Notes: generated by a model not told the origin, from the letters alone. A stretch of DNA of 42,262 nucleotides from Chloroflexota bacterium (GCA_018829775.1 JAHJTL010000082.1:1-42262), one strand, 5' to 3'. Positions 24,427-36,110 are shown, counted from the first letter of the stretch. Translations and numbers: made by a program.

Positions 24427-25643
24427 TGGCATTAATCGTGCAGAAATACGGCGGGACATCGGTGGCCGATGCCGAGCGCATCAAGAACGTGGCCAAGCGG
24501 ATTGCCCGCACCAGGGACCAGGGCAACCAGGTGGTGGTGGTCGTCTCGGCAATGGGGGATACCACAGATGAACTTATCCAGCTGGCCTATCAGATTTCGG
24601 AGGGACCGGACAACCGCGAGCTTGATGTCCTGCTTTCTACCGGTGAAGTTGTCACCAGCACCCTGCTGGCCATGGCGCTGCACAGCATGGGCTATCAGGC
24701 TATCAGCCTCAACGGTGCTCAGGCTGGAATTCGCACCGATTCAGCTTATAGTCGGGCGCGCATCCTTCAGATAGAGCCCAAGCGGGTGGTCAAAGAGCTG
24801 GATAAAGGGAATATCGTCATCGTGGCCGGCTTTCAGGGCATTACCGATGACATGGATGTCACTACACTGGGGCGGGGTGGCTCGGATACCACGGCCGTCG
24901 CACTGGCGGCCAGCCTGGGGGCGGAAGTGTGTCAGATATACACCGATGTTGAAGGGGTATACAGTGCTGACCCGCACCTGGTTTCCGAAGCACATCATCT
25001 TGACGAAATACACTATGAGGAGATGCTGGAGCTGGCGACTTACGGAGCGAAGGTGGTACACCCACGGGCGGTGGAGCTAGGGGAGTTGTTCAATATTCCC
25101 ATCCTGGTGGCCTCCAGCTTTACGGAGAATCCGGGGACTCTAATACATGGAGGGGTATCAATGGAAGTTCGGGACAAGGTAAGAAGTATTGTATATGACC
25201 TCAATGTAGGTAAGATAACGGTCGTCGGTGTACCGGATCGCCCCGGGATTGCCGCTACTATCTTCAGCCCCCTTGCCAAAGCGGGAATCAGCGTGGATAC
25301 CATTGTGCAGAACGCCAGCATTCAGGGTATCACTGACCTGACCTTTACCGTGGTCAAGGGCGACCTTGCCCGGGCGATGGAGGTGGTCAGGCCAATCGCA
25401 TCACAGATCAATGCCAGAGAGTGCGCCAGCGATGATAAACTGGGTGCGGTGAGCATCATCGGCACCGGGATGCAGAATACTCCCGGCTTTGCCGCCCGTA
25501 TGTTCAGCACCCTCAGCGAGAACAATATCAATATCCATTTGATTACGACCTCGGAAGTGCGGATAACGTGTATCATTAACGCTGAAGAGGTCCAGGAAGC
25601 GGTGCGTGCCCTGCATCGGGCGTTTGAGATCGAAGAAGAATAG
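24426..25643 (+). CDS. lysC: Aspartate kinase
   Basis: 405 residues. Phosphorylates aspartate, the entry step to lysine, threonine and methionine. The kinase domain has [66 protein letters not shown] and [14 protein letters not shown]. Two ACT domains follow after about residue 255 ([20 protein letters not shown], then [19 protein letters not shown] and [15 protein letters not shown]), so it is feedback-regulated by amino acids as usual. The start ATG shares a base with the apgM stop, giving tight translational coupling. Length is standard for single-function bacterial enzymes. Confidence 0.96.
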   Translation: MALIVQKYGGTSVADAERIKNVAKRIARTRDQGNQVVVVVSAMGDTTDELIQLAYQISEGPDNRELDVLLSTGEVVTSTLLAMALHSMGYQAISLNGAQAGIRTDSAYSRARILQIEPKRVVKELDKGNIVIVAGFQGITDDMDVTTLGRGGSDTTAVALAASLGAEVCQIYTDVEGVYSADPHLVSEAHHLDEIHYEEMLELATYGAKVVHPRAVELGELFNIPILVASSFTENPGTLIHGGVSMEVRDKVRSIVYDLNVGKITVVGVPDRPGIAATIFSPLAKAGISVDTIVQNASIQGITDLTFTVVKGDLARAMEVVRPIASQINARECASDDKLGAVSIIGTGMQNTPGFAARMFSTLSENNINIHLITTSEVRITCIINAEEVQEAVRALHRAFEIEEE

Positions 25644-25660
25644 GCGGCTGCCCCGCCGCG

Positions 25661-25882
25661 TTAAACCGCCACTACTTCTTTAACTTCCGGTATCTGCTCT
25701 TTCAGGATTTTCTCAATCCCCATCTTGAGCGTCATGGTGGACATCGGGCAGCCAGCACAGGCACCAGTCAGTCTGACCTTCACGGTGCCATCATTAACTT
25801 CGACCAGTTCCACATCGCCGCCGTCTCTTTGTAGGGCGGGGCGAATCTTGTCCATTACCTCCGTGACTTTGTCCTGCATCAC
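25661..25882 (-). CDS. NifU-like C-terminal domain Fe-S scaffold protein
   Basis: 73 residues, a stand-alone Nfu domain. The pattern DKIRPALQRDGGDVELVEV and the cluster-binding C-x-x-C in GACAGCPMSTMTLK are diagnostic. It carries Fe-S clusters to apoproteins, fitting an anaerobe rich in such proteins (nth, RACE and radical SAM proteins in this window). The gene converges with lysC, leaving 17 bases. It is divergent from the AT-rich methyltransferase gene. The stretch 25883-26046 between them holds the promoter of the latter. Confidence 0.94.
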   Translation of the reverse strand: MMQDKVTEVMDKIRPALQRDGGDVELVEVNDGTVKVRLTGACAGCPMSTMTLKMGIEKILKEQIPEVKEVVAV

Positions 25883-25973
25883 AAACTCCTATAGGAAAAA
25901 ATAGCTCTATCTTTTATTTTATATACTGCGAAAGTTATAGTCAAACCAGCACAAAATCCCCTTTTAGTCAATC

Positions 25974-26010
25974 TTGGTTGGTGGCTATTAAAGGTATATA
26001 ATACCCTTAA
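25974..26010 (+). promoter_or_regulatory. Promoter of the DNA methyltransferase gene with overlapping inverted repeat
   Basis: TTGGTT (25974-25979), 17 bases, TATAAT (25997-26002). The -10 sits at the centre of an inverted repeat: arms 25988-25997 and 26001-26010 match at nine of ten positions with a 3-base spacer. Such a site is a candidate operator, possibly for autoregulation. GAGG at 26036-26040 is the ribosome-binding site of the gene. Confidence 0.6.
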
Positions 26011-26046
26011 TATGATAAAATAAGGCAAAAATTGTAGAGGTATATT

Positions 26047-27312
26047 ATGGAAAATACTTTTTATCATGGGGATTGCCTATTTGTTTTGAATCATGATATA
26101 ACCCCAGAATCAATAGACCTCATTTATCTAGACCCGCCATTCTTTACTGGTAAGGTTCAGAAAGGGATATGGCGTCCTGAGGCTATGGAAGTATCCTATG
26201 AAGATTCCAAGCGTTTTTGGTCTGAAAAAGCCGACATAATGAGAGAGAAAGCCCCACAGTGGTTACGATACATAGCTATTAAGCGTCCCGATTTTGCCTC
26301 ATACTTGTATTACATGCTAGAGAGATTGAAGGCTTGTAAGACCGTACTGAAAAGGACTGGCAGTATATATCTACATTGCGATTATAGGGCATCCCATTAT
26401 CTCAAAATGATAATGGACGAAATATTTGGGGTTAACAATTTCAGGAATGAGATTATTTGGTGCTATAAACTTGGTGGTAGACCTAAAAAGGGATGGGCGC
26501 GTAAACACGATAACATTTTATATTATACAAAAAGTGATTCATTTATATTCAATGCTGACCCTGTGAGAATCCCCTATGAAAGTAGCGGTGGTTATATATC
26601 TAGTGGTAGAAAAATCGTTAAAGGTAAAGAATACAAAGTAAATCCTTTGGGTAAAGTGCCAGAAGATTGGTGGTTTATTTCTGCATTGAATCGTGAGGAA
26701 AAGGAACGTCTTGGCTATCCCACTCAGAAACCAGAGGAATTACTGGAGAGGATAATAAAAGCTTCTAGTAATGAGGATAACTTAGTGTTAGACCCTTTTT
26801 GTGGTTGTGGCACAACTGTCATAGTAGCGTCAAAGTGGAATCGTAAATTTATAGGAATTGATATTGATACTTCTGAGAGGAGACTAGGAGAGTTGCCTAC
26901 AGCTTTTACTGTTATCAGGAATCGGGGACATGAATTATTTGCACGGTCAAAATATATAACTAGAGACTCAGGGGAGATTTTAGAGATGAACCCTCGTCAT
27001 TTTGAGGATTGGGTTAATGAATATTATAAAGCTATGAAACCTCATCCTGATAAAGGTGTAGATGGTATTACACGTGACGGCATACCCATACAGGTCAAAT
27101 CTTTTGTAATCAAATATGATGTTCTTAGTAAATTCATTACTGACGCAAAATATCACCCTAACGTGCCTCAGCCTATCAAAATGGTTCTCGTAGTATCCCA
27201 AATTGGCTTTGATGATGGGGCTAGAAAACGGAAATTTGAGATTGAAACGGCTGAAGGGATAGAAGTGCAATTGGTTGCTCCTGAAGATATGTTAAGGATG
27301 GAGACCATATAA
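26047..27312 (+). CDS. Site-specific DNA methyltransferase fused to a PD-(D/E)XK (Mrr-like) nuclease domain
   Basis: 421 residues. The N-terminal 300 form an amino-methyltransferase of the beta order: catalytic motif IV DPPF at residues 29-32 comes before the SAM-binding motif LDPFCGCGTT at 248-257, with YPTQKPEELL in front of the latter. After residue 315 the chain reads MNPRHFEDWVNEYY, DKGVDGI, IPIQVKSF, placing E320, D339 and Q349-V350-K351 in the pattern of Mrr-type restriction nucleases (QxK variant of PD-(D/E)XK). One protein may therefore both modify and cut DNA. No separate endonuclease gene is adjacent. The gene and its flanks are far more AT-rich than the neighbours, pointing to horizontal gain. 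Recognition sequence unknown. Confidence 0.82.
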   Translation: MENTFYHGDCLFVLNHDITPESIDLIYLDPPFFTGKVQKGIWRPEAMEVSYEDSKRFWSEKADIMREKAPQWLRYIAIKRPDFASYLYYMLERLKACKTVLKRTGSIYLHCDYRASHYLKMIMDEIFGVNNFRNEIIWCYKLGGRPKKGWARKHDNILYYTKSDSFIFNADPVRIPYESSGGYISSGRKIVKGKEYKVNPLGKVPEDWWFISALNREEKERLGYPTQKPEELLERIIKASSNEDNLVLDPFCGCGTTVIVASKWNRKFIGIDIDTSERRLGELPTAFTVIRNRGHELFARSKYITRDSGEILEMNPRHFEDWVNEYYKAMKPHPDKGVDGITRDGIPIQVKSFVIKYDVLSKFITDAKYHPNVPQPIKMVLVVSQIGFDDGARKRKFEIETAEGIEVQLVAPEDMLRMETI

Positions 27313-27356
27313 TGAGCCAACAACCAAGATTGAGTAGAACCAATCCCCTTGTTTCG

Positions 27357-27382
27357 TTGACCTGTTTAATGTAGAATATAAT
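27357..27382 (+). promoter_or_regulatory. Possible promoter of the TPR-gyrA operon
   Basis: TTGACC (27357-27362) and TATAAT (27377-27382); the 14-base spacer is short, so the true -35 may be offset. The -10 overlaps an in-frame ATG at 27381, supporting the downstream start of the TPR gene. Confidence 0.35.
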
Positions 27383-27416
27383 GCTTGCAATCGGGCTTAT
27401 TTTTTCAGGGGGGATG

Positions 27417-28235
27417 ATGACGTACCAGGAAGAGAGACTGGCGAGCCTGAAACGGCAGCGCACCAAGCAGGCAATAGACCTGGCAATGCAGGGTCGCTGG
27501 CAGGAGGCAATTGCCGCCAACAAGGCAATTCTGGAGGACTTCCCTAACGATGTGGATGCCCACAATCGCTTGGGCCGTGCTTATATGGAACTGGGAGAAT
27601 ATCGGCAGGCCAAAGAAGCTTATGGCCGAACCGCCGAGCTTGACCCTTTCAACACCATTGCCAAGAAGAACCTGCAACGCTTGAACTATCTCGGTGAGGC
27701 TAAAGTCACCGCCGAAAGCACGGCACGTAAGGTTGAGCCGCATCGGTTCATTGAGGAAATCGGCAAGGCTGGCGTGATAAACCTCTATCATCTGGCGCCA
27801 ACGCAGGTACGCGCCCGCCTCGTCGCCGGCGATGAGGTATTTCTCAAGATAATTGGTATCCGTTTGGTAGTTGAGGATGACCTCGGGCAGTACGTGGGGC
27901 ATGTTGACCCGAAGAACGGGCAGCGCCTGATTAAACTGATGGATGGCGGCAACAAGTATTCGGCGGCGGTGGTGAGCTCCACTGAAGAAGCGATGACCGT
28001 TATTATCCGTGAGGTCTATCAGGACCCGAGCCAGATAGGGAAACTGTCTTTTCCATCAAAAGGAGTGGGGGAAACCAAGCCTTACGTTGACGAAAAGGTC
28101 TTCAAGCTTGAGTCTGAAATTGAGGAAATAATGCCGGAGGAATCTGGCTACACCATTATTGGCGGCGATGAAATAGAAGTATTGCCGGAGGAGTCTACTG
28201 ACATCAGTGACGAGTCCGTCAGCGAAGAAGAATAG
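27417..28235 (+). CDS. Tetratricopeptide-repeat protein with a DUF-type C-terminal domain
   Basis: 272 residues. The start is the second of two adjacent ATGs after AGGGGGG; an earlier frame start overlaps the promoter. About residues 20-95 hold two TPR-like repeats (AIDLAMQGRWQEAIAANKAI, DVDAHNRLGRAYMELGEYRQ, AKEAYGRTAELDPFNTIAKK). The middle third has a compact strand-rich stretch (LYHLAPTQVRARLVAGDEVF, IRLVVEDDLGQYVGHVDPK, NKYSAAVVSSTEEAMTVIIR) that looks like a small beta domain. The last 60 residues are acidic and probably disordered. No signal peptide or membrane segment. It directly precedes gyrA (13 bases), so it may be co-transcribed. I do not recognise a specific function. Confidence 0.75.
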   Translation: MTYQEERLASLKRQRTKQAIDLAMQGRWQEAIAANKAILEDFPNDVDAHNRLGRAYMELGEYRQAKEAYGRTAELDPFNTIAKKNLQRLNYLGEAKVTAESTARKVEPHRFIEEIGKAGVINLYHLAPTQVRARLVAGDEVFLKIIGIRLVVEDDLGQYVGHVDPKNGQRLIKLMDGGNKYSAAVVSSTEEAMTVIIREVYQDPSQIGKLSFPSKGVGETKPYVDEKVFKLESEIEEIMPEESGYTIIGGDEIEVLPEESTDISDESVSEEE

Positions 28236-28248
28236 GGGGTCATAGCCC

Positions 28249-30767
<2,519 letters not shown>

Positions 30768-30771
<4 letters not shown>

Positions 30772-31532
30772 GTATGCCCAGCCTTTCGATGGCCGGCAAG
30801 GTGGCTATTGTTACCGGGAGTTCTCGCGGGATAGGCAAGGGAATTGCCCTCATGTTTGCCGAGGCAGGCGCCGATGTGGTGGTCTGCAGTCGAAATCTGG
30901 ATGGGAAACTGGAGCTGGCGGCGGAGGAAGTAAGGAAACTGGGGCGACGTTCGCTGGCGGTCACCGCCGATGTCGCTAATAGCGTCGATATAGATAATCT
31001 GGTAAAGCAAACGATGGCTGAGTTCGGTGCTATTGACGTTCTGGTCAATAACGCCGGAACCGGTATCAGGACACCGGTGCTTGAACACAGCGAAGAGGAC
31101 TGGGATAAGGTCCTTGACACCAATCTGAAGAGCTGTTTTCTTCTGTCAAGGGCGGTGGGGAAAATAATGATGGAGCAAAAGCGGGGCAACATCATCAATA
31201 TCGCCTCGATGCGGGGCATCGTGGCGGCCTCAGGCCGGGTCAGTTACACCGTTTCCAAAGCGGGCATTATCATGCTCACCCGGGTGCTGGCGCTGGAATT
31301 TGCTCCCTATATACGGGTAAATGCTATCGCCCCAGGCTGGATCATGACTGAACTTACCAAGGTTCAGTGGCAAGACCCCAAAATCCGCAAGGAGATCGAC
31401 GCTACCATACCGATAGAGCGCTGGGCAACGGTGGAAGAGATGGCCAGCGTGGCTCTTTTCCTGGCCTCGGACGCTTCCAGTTATGTCACCGGTCATACCC
31501 TTGTGGCGGATGGCGGCATCTCTACGACCTAG
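30768..31532 (+). CDS. Short-chain dehydrogenase/reductase (SDR), FabG-like
   Basis: 254 residues, classical SDR length. The cofactor loop is [13 protein letters not shown], the NNAG motif is present ([11 protein letters not shown]), and the active site has Ser (NIASMRG) and Tyr-x-x-x-Lys (YTVSK). The C-terminal PGWIMTEL and ADGGIS are typical. Such enzymes reduce or oxidise hydroxyl/carbonyl groups with NAD(P); FabG-like or sugar/steroid dehydrogenase roles are equally possible. GGAGGGCAGGAA precedes the ATG, which overlaps the gyrA stop by four bases. Its TAG stop overlaps by three bases the TAG of the convergent radical SAM gene, through a shared CTAG. Confidence 0.92.
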
Positions 31533-33361
31533 CTTCTGGCCTTGAGCTTCTGCCGGCAGCCGGGATGCCGGCGTTGCAGTCCACAGGAATAGCAGTCGTT
31601 ATAGCGGCAGTCAGGCGTTTCTTTGCCCTCCATGGCAAAGCGGTACTCCTTCTTCAGAAAAGCAGTCGATATTCCCAGGTCGATGTGCGCCCAGGGCAGC
31701 AACTCGTCGAAAGTGCGTTGACGGTGTGCGTAAAAGGCGGGGTCAAGTCCGCTCTCGTCGAAAGCACGGCGCCAGTTCTCGTAATTGAAATGCTCGTTCC
31801 AGGCATCAAATTTGGCGCCCATTTTCCAGGCACGGTGGATTGCCGCGCCCAGGCGCCGGTCGCCGCGTGATATAACTGCTTCCAGAAGGCTGGCCTTCGG
31901 GTCCTGCCAGGAAAGCTTTGCTCCCAGCCGGCGCAGCCCCTGCCTTAAAATTTCATGCTTGGCATTTAACTGCTTCTCATCTTCCTGACCCACCCACTGG
32001 AAAGGGGTGTGCGGCTTGGGGATAAAAGTGGCGGCACTGACCCTCAGGCTCGGCACCTTTCCACTCACCTGCTTTCCCAGGGAGCGGATTTTCTCTACCA
32101 GCCTGACAATCTCGGCGACATCTTCGGCTGTCTCCGTGGGCAGGCCGAGCATGAAGTACAGTTTTAAGCCCGTCCAACCCCGCTCAAAGGCGATGGCCGC
32201 CGTTTCCAGGAGTTCTTCTTCCGGAGTATTTTTGTTGATGACTCGACGCAGTCGCTCGCTGCCAGCCTCCGGGGCAAAGGTCAGTCCCGTCCTGCTGCGT
32301 TCCGGGAGCGTGCCCATCAACCGGACGGAAAATTGACTGATGCGCAGGCTGGGCAGCGATAGGGCAAGGTTCGGGTATTCAGCTACCAGACCGGTGACCA
32401 GCTCATCAATGCCGCCATAGTCGCCGGTGCTCAGCGAGACCAGGGATATTTTATCGTAGCCGCAGCGGCCGATGATTTCGCCCGCTGCCTTGAGTACCTC
32501 TTCCCTTGGGCGCTCCCGTACCGGACGGTAGATAATGCCTGCCTGGCAGAAGCGGCAGCCACGACTGCACCCCCGCTGTATCTCTATGGCGCCGCGGTCG
32601 TGCACGACCTCAATATAGGGAACAACCTGATTGGTTATCGGTGGCGGCAGCTTGTCCACGATGCGCCGCTGGATGCGTGATTTTGCTTCCGGCACGGTCG
32701 GCGTGAAGCTGGTCAAGAGTCCGTCAGCCTGATATTCTACCTGATACAGGCCGGGAACATATATGCCCGGAATGGGTGCCGCCTGCCGCAGGAAATCGCT
32801 CTTTCCGGAACCGCCCGCCTTTTTCCACTGGCGGTAAACCTCCAGAAGCTCGAGGGCGACCTCTTCCCCGTCGCCGATGACAAAGAGGTCGATGAAGTCG
32901 GCCATTGGCTCGGGGTTCAGCACAGTGCTGCCACCGGCGATGATAAATGGATAGTTCTCGCCTCTCTCCGCGACGAGAACCGGGATATGCGCCAGGTCAA
33001 GCATATTCAGCACGTTGGTGTAGGTGAGCTCATAGCCGAGGGAGAATCCGATGATATTAAAGTCTTTTAGCGGACGTTTGGACTCAAGGCTGAAGAGAGG
33101 CATGTCTCTTTCCCGCATCACTGCTTCCATATCCACCCACGGCGCAAAGACACGCTCGGCAAGCGTGTCCGGCTGGCGGTTGAAAAAGTCATAGAGAATG
33201 GGCAGGGCGATATTGGACATGCCGATTTCATAGGTATCGGGGTAGCTGAGGGCGATTTTTATCGGCGTGCTGTCCCAGTCCTTGGCGATGCTGTTCCACT
33301 CGCCGCCGGTGTAGCGCCCTGGCCTGGTTACTTTGGGCAGAATATCATTTAGATTGGTCAA
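31529..33361 (-). CDS. B12-binding-domain radical SAM protein (TIGR03960-like)
   Basis: 610 residues. An N-terminal Rossmann-like B12-type domain (KIALSYPDTYEIGMSNIALP, IIGFSLGYELTYTNVLNML, IAGGSTVLNPEP) precedes the radical SAM core. The cluster motif is RGCSRGCRFCQAG, i.e. C-x3-C-x2-C. The core continues with ISLVSLSTGDYGGI, FAPEAGSERLRRVINK and LKLYFMLGLPTETAEDV. The C-terminus carries ASLLEAVISRGDRRLG and a cysteine-rich end, TPDCRYNDCYSCGLQ. This is the TIGR03960 organisation, a family of unsettled function found in many bacteria. The TIGR03936-type partner often found next to it is absent. No Shine-Dalgarno sequence is obvious. Confidence 0.87.
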   Translation of the reverse strand: MTNLNDILPKVTRPGRYTGGEWNSIAKDWDSTPIKIALSYPDTYEIGMSNIALPILYDFFNRQPDTLAERVFAPWVDMEAVMRERDMPLFSLESKRPLKDFNIIGFSLGYELTYTNVLNMLDLAHIPVLVAERGENYPFIIAGGSTVLNPEPMADFIDLFVIGDGEEVALELLEVYRQWKKAGGSGKSDFLRQAAPIPGIYVPGLYQVEYQADGLLTSFTPTVPEAKSRIQRRIVDKLPPPITNQVVPYIEVVHDRGAIEIQRGCSRGCRFCQAGIIYRPVRERPREEVLKAAGEIIGRCGYDKISLVSLSTGDYGGIDELVTGLVAEYPNLALSLPSLRISQFSVRLMGTLPERSRTGLTFAPEAGSERLRRVINKNTPEEELLETAAIAFERGWTGLKLYFMLGLPTETAEDVAEIVRLVEKIRSLGKQVSGKVPSLRVSAATFIPKPHTPFQWVGQEDEKQLNAKHEILRQGLRRLGAKLSWQDPKASLLEAVISRGDRRLGAAIHRAWKMGAKFDAWNEHFNYENWRRAFDESGLDPAFYAHRQRTFDELLPWAHIDLGISTAFLKKEYRFAMEGKETPDCRYNDCYSCGLQRRHPGCRQKLKARS

Positions 33362-33420
33362 GTTGTTCCTCTGTGCTAACGGGATATCTGACTTTATCTT
33401 AAAAGGGGGATAAAATCAAT

Positions 33421-33445
33421 AAAGAGAGGTGAAGCCTCTCTTTTT
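33421..33445. terminator. Bidirectional-looking terminator hairpin
   Basis: AAAGAGAGG and CCTCTCTTT pair around TGAAG, with T-runs on both strands. It lies between the dnaK stop and the radical SAM start and would back up the primary dnaK terminator. Confidence 0.75.
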
Positions 33446-33506
33446 AGCCTTGTTTAGCCTTCTTCCAGAGTGAGTTGGCAGATTGTTTTCTACCTCACCC
33501 CCTGAA

Positions 33507-33534
33507 TCCCCCTCTCCTTTGAAGGAGAGGGGGA
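33507..33534. repeat. Long GC-rich inverted repeat, possible dispersed intergenic element
   Basis: A 13-bp perfect inverted repeat (33507-33519 with 33522-33534) with a 2-base centre, embedded in a longer imperfect one whose outer arms are CCTCACC and GGTGGG-type sequence. It resembles the short palindromic repeats scattered between genes in many bacteria. No second copy exists in the window. Confidence 0.6.
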
Positions 33535-33541
33535 GGTGGGT

Positions 33542-33560
33542 AAAAGGGGCGAAGCCCCTC
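33542..33560 (-). terminator. Rho-independent terminator after dnaK
   Basis: On the minus strand AGGGGC-TTC-GCCCCT is followed by TTTA, starting 11 bases after the dnaK stop. It is the first of three hairpins in the gap 33362-33571. Confidence 0.8.
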
Positions 33561-33571
33561 TATAACTCCTT

Positions 33572-35497
33572 TCACACCTCGCGGAATTCGCCTTCCACGG
33601 TGCCTTCACCTTCCCCGCCGCCGCCTTCTCCGCCACCTTCCTGTTCGGGAGGTGCCTCACCTTCCGGGGGTGGTGGGGGCTGCTGCTGGTACACCGCAGC
33701 GCCGACTTTTTGCATTACGTCGTTTAACTCCTGGCTGGCCGTCCGGATGGCTTCAACATCTGAGCCCTGCAGCGCCGAGCGCACAGCAGCGACCTTGGCT
33801 TCCACCTCCTGGTTCAGTTCGGCGGGTATCTTGTCCTTGTTGTCGCGGAGGGTCTTCTCGGCGGTAAAGGCGAGGGTATCGGCCATATTACGGGCTTCCA
33901 CTTCCTCGCGTCGTTTGCTGTCTTCGGCGGCATGCGTTTCCGCATCTTTCTGCATTTTGTCTATCTCTTCCTTGCTCAGACCGCTTGAGGCGGTGATGGT
34001 TATCTTCTGCTCGCGGCCGGTGCCCTTGTCCACCGCTTTGACATTGAGGATGCCGTTGGCATCTATGTCGAAGGTGACCTCAATCTGGGGTATACCGCGC
34101 GGCGCGGGCAGGATGCCATCAAGGATAAAGCGACCCAGGGTGCGGTTGTCGGCGGCCATGGGCCGTTCCCCCTGCAGGACGTGGATTTCCACGCTCGGCT
34201 GGTTGTCGGCAGCGGTGCTGAAAATCTGGCTCTTGGAGGTGGGTATGGTGGTATTGCGCGGGATTAGGGGTGTGGCCACAGCACCCAGTGTCTCGATGCC
34301 CAGGGTAAGCGGGGTAACATCGAGCAGCAGGACTTCCTTTACTTCACCCTTGAGCACACCGGCCTGAATGGCGGCGCCGACGGCAACCACCTCATCCGGA
34401 TTCACGCCCTTGTGCGGCTCCTTGTTGAAAAACTGCTTGACCTTGTCCTGCACCAGCGGCATCCGGGTCTGTCCGCCGACGAGGATAACCTCATTGATTT
34501 GACCAGCGGTCTTGCCGGCGTCTTCCAGCGCCTGCTTGCAGGGACCCAGGGTCTTCTCCACCAGGTCTATAATCAGCTGCTCCAGCTTCGCCCGTGTGAG
34601 CGTGTAGTTCAGATGTTTCGGGCCACTGGCGTCAGCGGTAATGAAGGGCAGATTAATTTCCGTCTGCTGGACGGTGGAGAGTTCAGTCTTCGCCCTCTCC
34701 GCGGCTTCCTTCAGGCGCTGCAATGCCATCTTGTCCTGCCTGAGGTCGATTCCCTGGTCGCGCTTGAACTCGTCGCCGAGCCAGTCTATGATTCTCTGGT
34801 CAAAGTCATCGCCACCGAGGTGCGTATCACCGGCGGTTGATTTGACATGGAAAGTGCCCTCGCCAATCTCAAGGATGGAGATGTCAAAGGTGCCACCGCC
34901 CAGGTCATAGACGGCAATAGTCTCCTCTCTCTTTTTATCAAGGCCGTAGGCGAGGGACGCTGCGGTGGGCTCATTGATAATGCGCAGCACGTTGAGGCCG
35001 GCGATGGTGCCGGCATCTTTGGTTGCCTGTCGCTGTGCATCATTAAAGTAGGCGGGCACGGTTACCACGGCATCGGTTACTTGCTCCCCGAGGTAGGCCT
35101 CGGCATCCGTCTTCAATTTCTGCATAATCATGGCCGAGATCTCTTCAGGCCGGTACTCCTTGTCTCCCATCACCACCGTGGCTTCATTGTTCTTCCCTTT
35201 AGTCACTTTGTAGGTCTTGCGCTTGGCGTCCTCTTCCACCGGGAGTTCACGCCCGACAGGCTCTCCCCATTTGCGGCCCATAAACCGCTTGATGCTGTAA
35301 ATGGTATTTTCAGGATTGACGATTGCCTGGCGCCTGGCTATCTGCCCGACCAATCGTTCTCCGTTCTTGCTTACTGCCACTACCGATGGTATCAGGTTGC
35401 TGCCCTCGGCCGATGGTATGACCACCGGCTCGCCACCCTGCATCACCGCCACTTCGCTCATCGTTGTTCCCAGGTCAATTCCAACAGCTCTTCCCAT
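33572..35497 (-). CDS. dnaK: Molecular chaperone DnaK (Hsp70)
   Basis: 641 residues, standard Hsp70 length. ATPase motifs are IDLGTT at the N-terminus, [15 protein letters not shown] and [14 protein letters not shown], followed by the linker [17 protein letters not shown] and the substrate-binding domain ([15 protein letters not shown]). The first phosphate loop reads [13 protein letters not shown] where most DnaKs have GTTNSCVAV. The lid ends in a Gly/Glu-rich tail ([13 protein letters not shown]) rather than the usual EEVKD-type tail. GGAGGAAGAG lies at the end of grpE, and the TAA of grpE abuts the ATG. It is the last gene of hrcA-grpE-dnaK; no dnaJ follows. Confidence 0.97.
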   Translation of the reverse strand: MGRAVGIDLGTTMSEVAVMQGGEPVVIPSAEGSNLIPSVVAVSKNGERLVGQIARRQAIVNPENTIYSIKRFMGRKWGEPVGRELPVEEDAKRKTYKVTKGKNNEATVVMGDKEYRPEEISAMIMQKLKTDAEAYLGEQVTDAVVTVPAYFNDAQRQATKDAGTIAGLNVLRIINEPTAASLAYGLDKKREETIAVYDLGGGTFDISILEIGEGTFHVKSTAGDTHLGGDDFDQRIIDWLGDEFKRDQGIDLRQDKMALQRLKEAAERAKTELSTVQQTEINLPFITADASGPKHLNYTLTRAKLEQLIIDLVEKTLGPCKQALEDAGKTAGQINEVILVGGQTRMPLVQDKVKQFFNKEPHKGVNPDEVVAVGAAIQAGVLKGEVKEVLLLDVTPLTLGIETLGAVATPLIPRNTTIPTSKSQIFSTAADNQPSVEIHVLQGERPMAADNRTLGRFILDGILPAPRGIPQIEVTFDIDANGILNVKAVDKGTGREQKITITASSGLSKEEIDKMQKDAETHAAEDSKRREEVEARNMADTLAFTAEKTLRDNKDKIPAELNQEVEAKVAAVRSALQGSDVEAIRTASQELNDVMQKVGAAVYQQQPPPPPEGEAPPEQEGGGEGGGGEGEGTVEGEFREV

Positions 35498-36046
35498 TTA
35501 CTCTTCCTCCTTCTCTGTGTCTTCTCCATTGCCCACCACTACCATGGTCGGGCGAATAACTTTGTCATGTAACTGGTAACCTTTTAGTATTTCCTCGATA
35601 ATGATGCCTTCCTTGCCTTTATCCTGTCTTACCGCTTCATGAAGGTTGGGGTCGAATGGTTTCCCCAGCGCTTCAATCTGGGTAAGCCCCTGCGCTTCCA
35701 GGGTGGCTTTGAATTTACGATAGATAAGGTTAACACCATCCACCCAGGCGATGCTGGCCAATTTTGCCGGCACATGCTCGAGCGCTCTCTCCAGGTCATC
35801 AAGGACAGGTAAAATTTCTAGCATGAGACTGGCATTGGCAAAACGGGTGTATTCCACCCTATCCTGCTCGCTGCGCCGCTTGAAGTTAGCGAAGTCGGCC
35901 TGAGTCCGCTGCCAGCCGGCCAGGTTGGCTTCTGCCTTTTCCTGTTCCTCAACCAGTGCCTGCCCCAGGCTTTCCACATCCTCATTTTCAGCGACCTCTG
36001 ATACCGCGTCCATGTCCTGCTTTTCTTCTGATTCCGATGACATCAT
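35498..36046 (-). CDS. grpE: Nucleotide exchange factor GrpE
   Basis: 182 residues. Releases ADP from DnaK. An acidic N-terminus (SESEEKQDMDAVSEVAENED) leads to a long helix (ANLAGWQRTQADFANFKRRS) that forms the dimer stalk, then a beta domain with FDPNLHEAV and VIRPTMVVVGNG. It lies between hrcA (64 bases away) and dnaK (adjacent). Two ATGs occur in tandem at the start; the first is used. The gap to hrcA contains a perfect 12-bp palindrome. Confidence 0.95.
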   Translation of the reverse strand: MMSSESEEKQDMDAVSEVAENEDVESLGQALVEEQEKAEANLAGWQRTQADFANFKRRSEQDRVEYTRFANASLMLEILPVLDDLERALEHVPAKLASIAWVDGVNLIYRKFKATLEAQGLTQIEALGKPFDPNLHEAVRQDKGKEGIIIEEILKGYQLHDKVIRPTMVVVGNGEDTEKEEE

Positions 36047-36080
36047 AATCTATCTTACGTTATCTTATGAAATTTGCCTA

Positions 36081-36092
36081 TGACTTAAGTCA
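36081..36092. other. Perfect 12-bp palindrome between hrcA and grpE
   Basis: TGACTTAAGTCA, 34 bases upstream of the grpE start on the minus strand. It is not flanked by a T-run and so is not a terminator. It may bind a regulator or be chance. Confidence 0.35.
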
Positions 36093-36110
36093 CGAATTCA
36101 TTCGCGTGCT

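Noticed and set aside
23248-24459. Minus-strand frame of 403 codons
   Set aside because: Antisense to apgM, whose family motifs, ribosome-binding site and overlap with lysC are clear.
25644-25667. Possible terminator between lysC and the NifU-like gene
   Set aside because: GCGGC and GCCGC can pair, but there is no T-run on either strand.
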